Part shown: one piece after another, positions 6,208-7,586 of the stretch
How the letters are laid out: each line of letters starts with the position of its first letter
How positions within the stretch are numbered: the first letter of the stretch is position 1
Assembly: GCA_023411035.1 (NCBI GenBank)
Contig: JAEYPE010000264.1
Coordinates: 1-7,586, forward strand
Source of the DNA: Pseudomonadota bacterium
GTDB lineage: Bacteria > Pseudomonadota > Alphaproteobacteria > Azospirillales > Azospirillaceae
Length of the DNA: 7,586 nt
Direction of reading: 5' to 3'
Program-made: the position numbers and the translations under genes
Notes under the pieces: generated by a model
What the model was told of the DNA's origin: nothing
What the model saw: only the letters and a program-made list of their open reading frames with translations
The model's database searches: none

Positions 6208-6243
6208 GTGCATTGCACTCCGTTCGTAAAACGGCATTATACT
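6208..6243 (+). promoter_or_regulatory. ppdK: Candidate ppdK promoter with overlapping palindromes
   Basis: TATACT (6238-6243) matches the -10 consensus at 5 of 6 positions in a locally AT-rich patch about 86 bases before the ppdK start. TTGCAC (6213-6218) is a poor -35 with a 19-base spacer. Two inverted repeats sit over this region: GTGCA-T-TGCAC (6208-6218, perfect) and CCGTT-CGTAA-AACGG (6220-6234, perfect arms). Their overlap with the -35 and spacer is where repressors or activators usually bind. The promoter and operator roles are inferred. Confidence 0.4.
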
Positions 6244-6267
6244 GAAATAAGATATCGGTTCGATCGG

Positions 6268-6278
6268 GGAAACTTTCC
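6268..6278. promoter_or_regulatory. Palindrome GGAAA-C-TTTCC in the ppdK leader
   Basis: A perfect 11-bp inverted repeat about 50 bases before the ppdK start codon and downstream of the candidate -10 element. If the promoter at 6238-6243 is real, this site lies in the 5' untranslated region and could be a repressor site or a small RNA hairpin. Its function is not known. Confidence 0.3.
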
Positions 6279-6328
6279 GTTCATGTCCACAGGGTACCTG
6301 ACGGCTGCGCCGACACGAGGATAGGTCC

Positions 6329-7586
6329 ATGCTACATCAGTCCATCATCCAGGGCTCCACCGACACCGGCGGTTCCATCGCCGTGGGTCCGGCGGTGGTT
6401 GCCGGGCATGCGGCGCTGCCGGCAGCCGGTGGACAGCGGTGGGTATACGCCTTCGGTGCCGGCGGGGCGGAGGGGCATGGCGGCATGGTCGCGGAACTGG
6501 GCGGCAAGGGCGCCGGGCTGGCCGAGATGGCGCGGCTGGGTGTGCCGGTGCCGCCGGGCTTCACCATTGTGGCGGAGGCCAGCCGCCGGCACCGCGCCGG
6601 GCAGAACCGTTTTCCCGCCGGGCTGACGGCCCAGGTGGAGGAGGCGCTGCACCGGCTGGAAGCCGTCGCGGACGCGCGGTTCGGCGGGTCGGAGAATCCG
6701 CTTCTGGTGTCCGTCCGCTCCGGCGCGCGGGCGTCGATGCCCGGCATGATGGACACGATCCTGAACCTCGGCCTGACCGACGCGACGGTGAAGGGGCTGG
6801 CCGCCCGCAGCGGCGATGCGCGCTTCGCCTACGACTGCTACCGCCGGCTGATCCAGACCTACGGCACCGTGGTGCAGGGGGTGGGTGCCCACGCCTTCGA
6901 CGCGGCGCTGGACGCCTACAAGACGGCGCGCGGCCTGACCCGCGACGCCGACCTCAACGCCGCCGATTGGCGCGCCGTGGCCGCCGCCTATCGGGACGTG
7001 ATCGAGCGCCAGGCGGGGGAGCCCTTTCCGCAGGACGCGCGGACTCAGCTTTTCGCCGCCATCGGCGCCATCTTCCGCTCCTGGGGGAACGCCCGCGCGG
7101 CCGCCTTCCGGGCGCTGCACGGCATCCCCGACGACTGGGGCACCGCGGCGACGGTGCAATCCATGGTGTTCGGCAACCGCGGCGGAGCCTCCGGCACCGG
7201 CGTGGCCCACAGCCGCGACCCGGCCACCGGCGAGGCCATGCTGTGCGGGGAATTCCTGGCCGACGCCCAGGGGGAGGACATCGTGTCCGGCCTGCGCACG
7301 CCGGGGCCGCTGGCCGGCGACGGCGCTTCCATGGAAACGGTGGCCCCGGCGGCTTTCGCCGAGCTGGGCCGCATCGCCGACCGGCTGGAGCGCCATTTCG
7401 GCGACATGCAGGAAATCGAGTTCACCGTCCAGCAGGGGCGTCTGTTCATCCTCCAGTCGCGCTCGGGCAAGCGCTCTCCGGAGGCGGCAGCGCGGATCGC
7501 CACGGAGATGGCCCAGGCCGGCATCATCACGCGGGCCGAGGCGGTGCGGCGCGCCGACCTGCCGGCATTGACGGACAGCCTGCGCC
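6329..7586 (+). CDS. ppdK: Pyruvate, phosphate dikinase, N-terminal part (runs off the window)
   Basis: The first 419 codons of PPDK (complete proteins are about 870-900 aa), which interconverts pyruvate, ATP and Pi with PEP, AMP and PPi. It is used for gluconeogenic PEP formation or reversible glycolysis. What is present is the ATP-grasp nucleotide-binding domain: RWVYAFGAGGAEG (37-49), LGGKGAGLAEM (57-67) with Lys60, VPVPPGFTI (72-80), LLVSVRSGARASMPGMMDT (125-143) with ATP-binding Arg130, GIPDDWGTA (265-273), GTGVAHSRDP (289-298), and QEIEF (361-365) leading to LQSRSGKR (375-382). The phosphohistidine and PEP/pyruvate domains lie beyond the edge. GAGG 8 bases before ATG 6329 supports this start. 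That leaves about 36 residues rich in Ala, Gly and Ser ahead of the usual N-terminus. It has its own probable promoter and is not in an operon with the Nudix gene. Confidence 0.95.
   Translation, partial: MLHQSIIQGSTDTGGSIAVGPAVVAGHAALPAAGGQRWVYAFGAGGAEGHGGMVAELGGKGAGLAEMARLGVPVPPGFTIVAEASRRHRAGQNRFPAGLTAQVEEALHRLEAVADARFGGSENPLLVSVRSGARASMPGMMDTILNLGLTDATVKGLAARSGDARFAYDCYRRLIQTYGTVVQGVGAHAFDAALDAYKTARGLTRDADLNAADWRAVAAAYRDVIERQAGEPFPQDARTQLFAAIGAIFRSWGNARAAAFRALHGIPDDWGTAATVQSMVFGNRGGASGTGVAHSRDPATGEAMLCGEFLADAQGEDIVSGLRTPGPLAGDGASMETVAPAAFAELGRIADRLERHFGDMQEIEFTVQQGRLFILQSRSGKRSPEAAARIATEMAQAGIITRAEAVRRADLPALTDSLR

Noticed and set aside
6332..7396. 354-codon open frame on the minus strand, opposite ppdK
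   Set aside because: It is a shadow of ppdK with low-complexity composition and no ribosome site or domain.
1..7586. Mobile elements, CRISPR arrays, tRNA or rRNA genes
   Set aside because: No transposase, integrase, spaced repeat array or RNA gene fold was seen on either strand. The tandem 15-mer has only two full copies and no spacers.

Overview
The window is chromosomal DNA from a high-GC alphaproteobacterium. Codon third positions are strongly G/C, and protein similarity recalled from memory points to the Rhodospirillales, with Azospirillum or a close relative the best guess. The genus is inferred, not proven. The content is ordinary central metabolism. There is no phage, transposon, CRISPR, rRNA or tRNA, and no clearly new multi-gene system. 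The points of interest lie in gene arrangement, in a few divergent protein features and in intergenic symmetry.

Layout. Positions 1-184 are non-coding, with a 15-bp tandem duplication and a strong GC hairpin where gcl transcription should end. The minus strand at 185-1954 carries gcl (glyoxylate carboligase). A 194-bp divergent spacer separates it from a TMP-TENI family gene at 2149-2763 (+), which looks more like a TenI-type thiazole tautomerase than a true ThiE and ends at a hairpin terminator (2771-2804). A GntR/FCD regulator follows at 2947-3636 (+), with a near-palindrome in its leader. It converges on pyk (pyruvate kinase, minus, 3678-5141), and a shared GC hairpin (3639-3669) lies between the two stop codons. 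pyk diverges from a Nudix hydrolase gene at 5325-6092 (+). After a 236-bp spacer with a terminator hairpin and several small palindromes, ppdK (pyruvate phosphate dikinase) starts at 6329 (+) and runs off the right edge after 419 codons.

How the genes fit together. Gcl condenses glyoxylate to tartronate semialdehyde, which feeds glycerate and then phosphoglycerate and PEP. Pyruvate kinase turns PEP into pyruvate, and PPDK can run the reverse step, so three of the six genes act along the route from C2 acids to the PEP/pyruvate node. The FCD-type GntR protein is a plausible local regulator, since such proteins often sense small organic acids, but nothing here shows its targets. Gcl needs thiamine diphosphate, so the thiamine-pathway gene facing it has a possible cofactor link. 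No intergenic stretch exceeds 300 bases. Each is described through the sites found in it.
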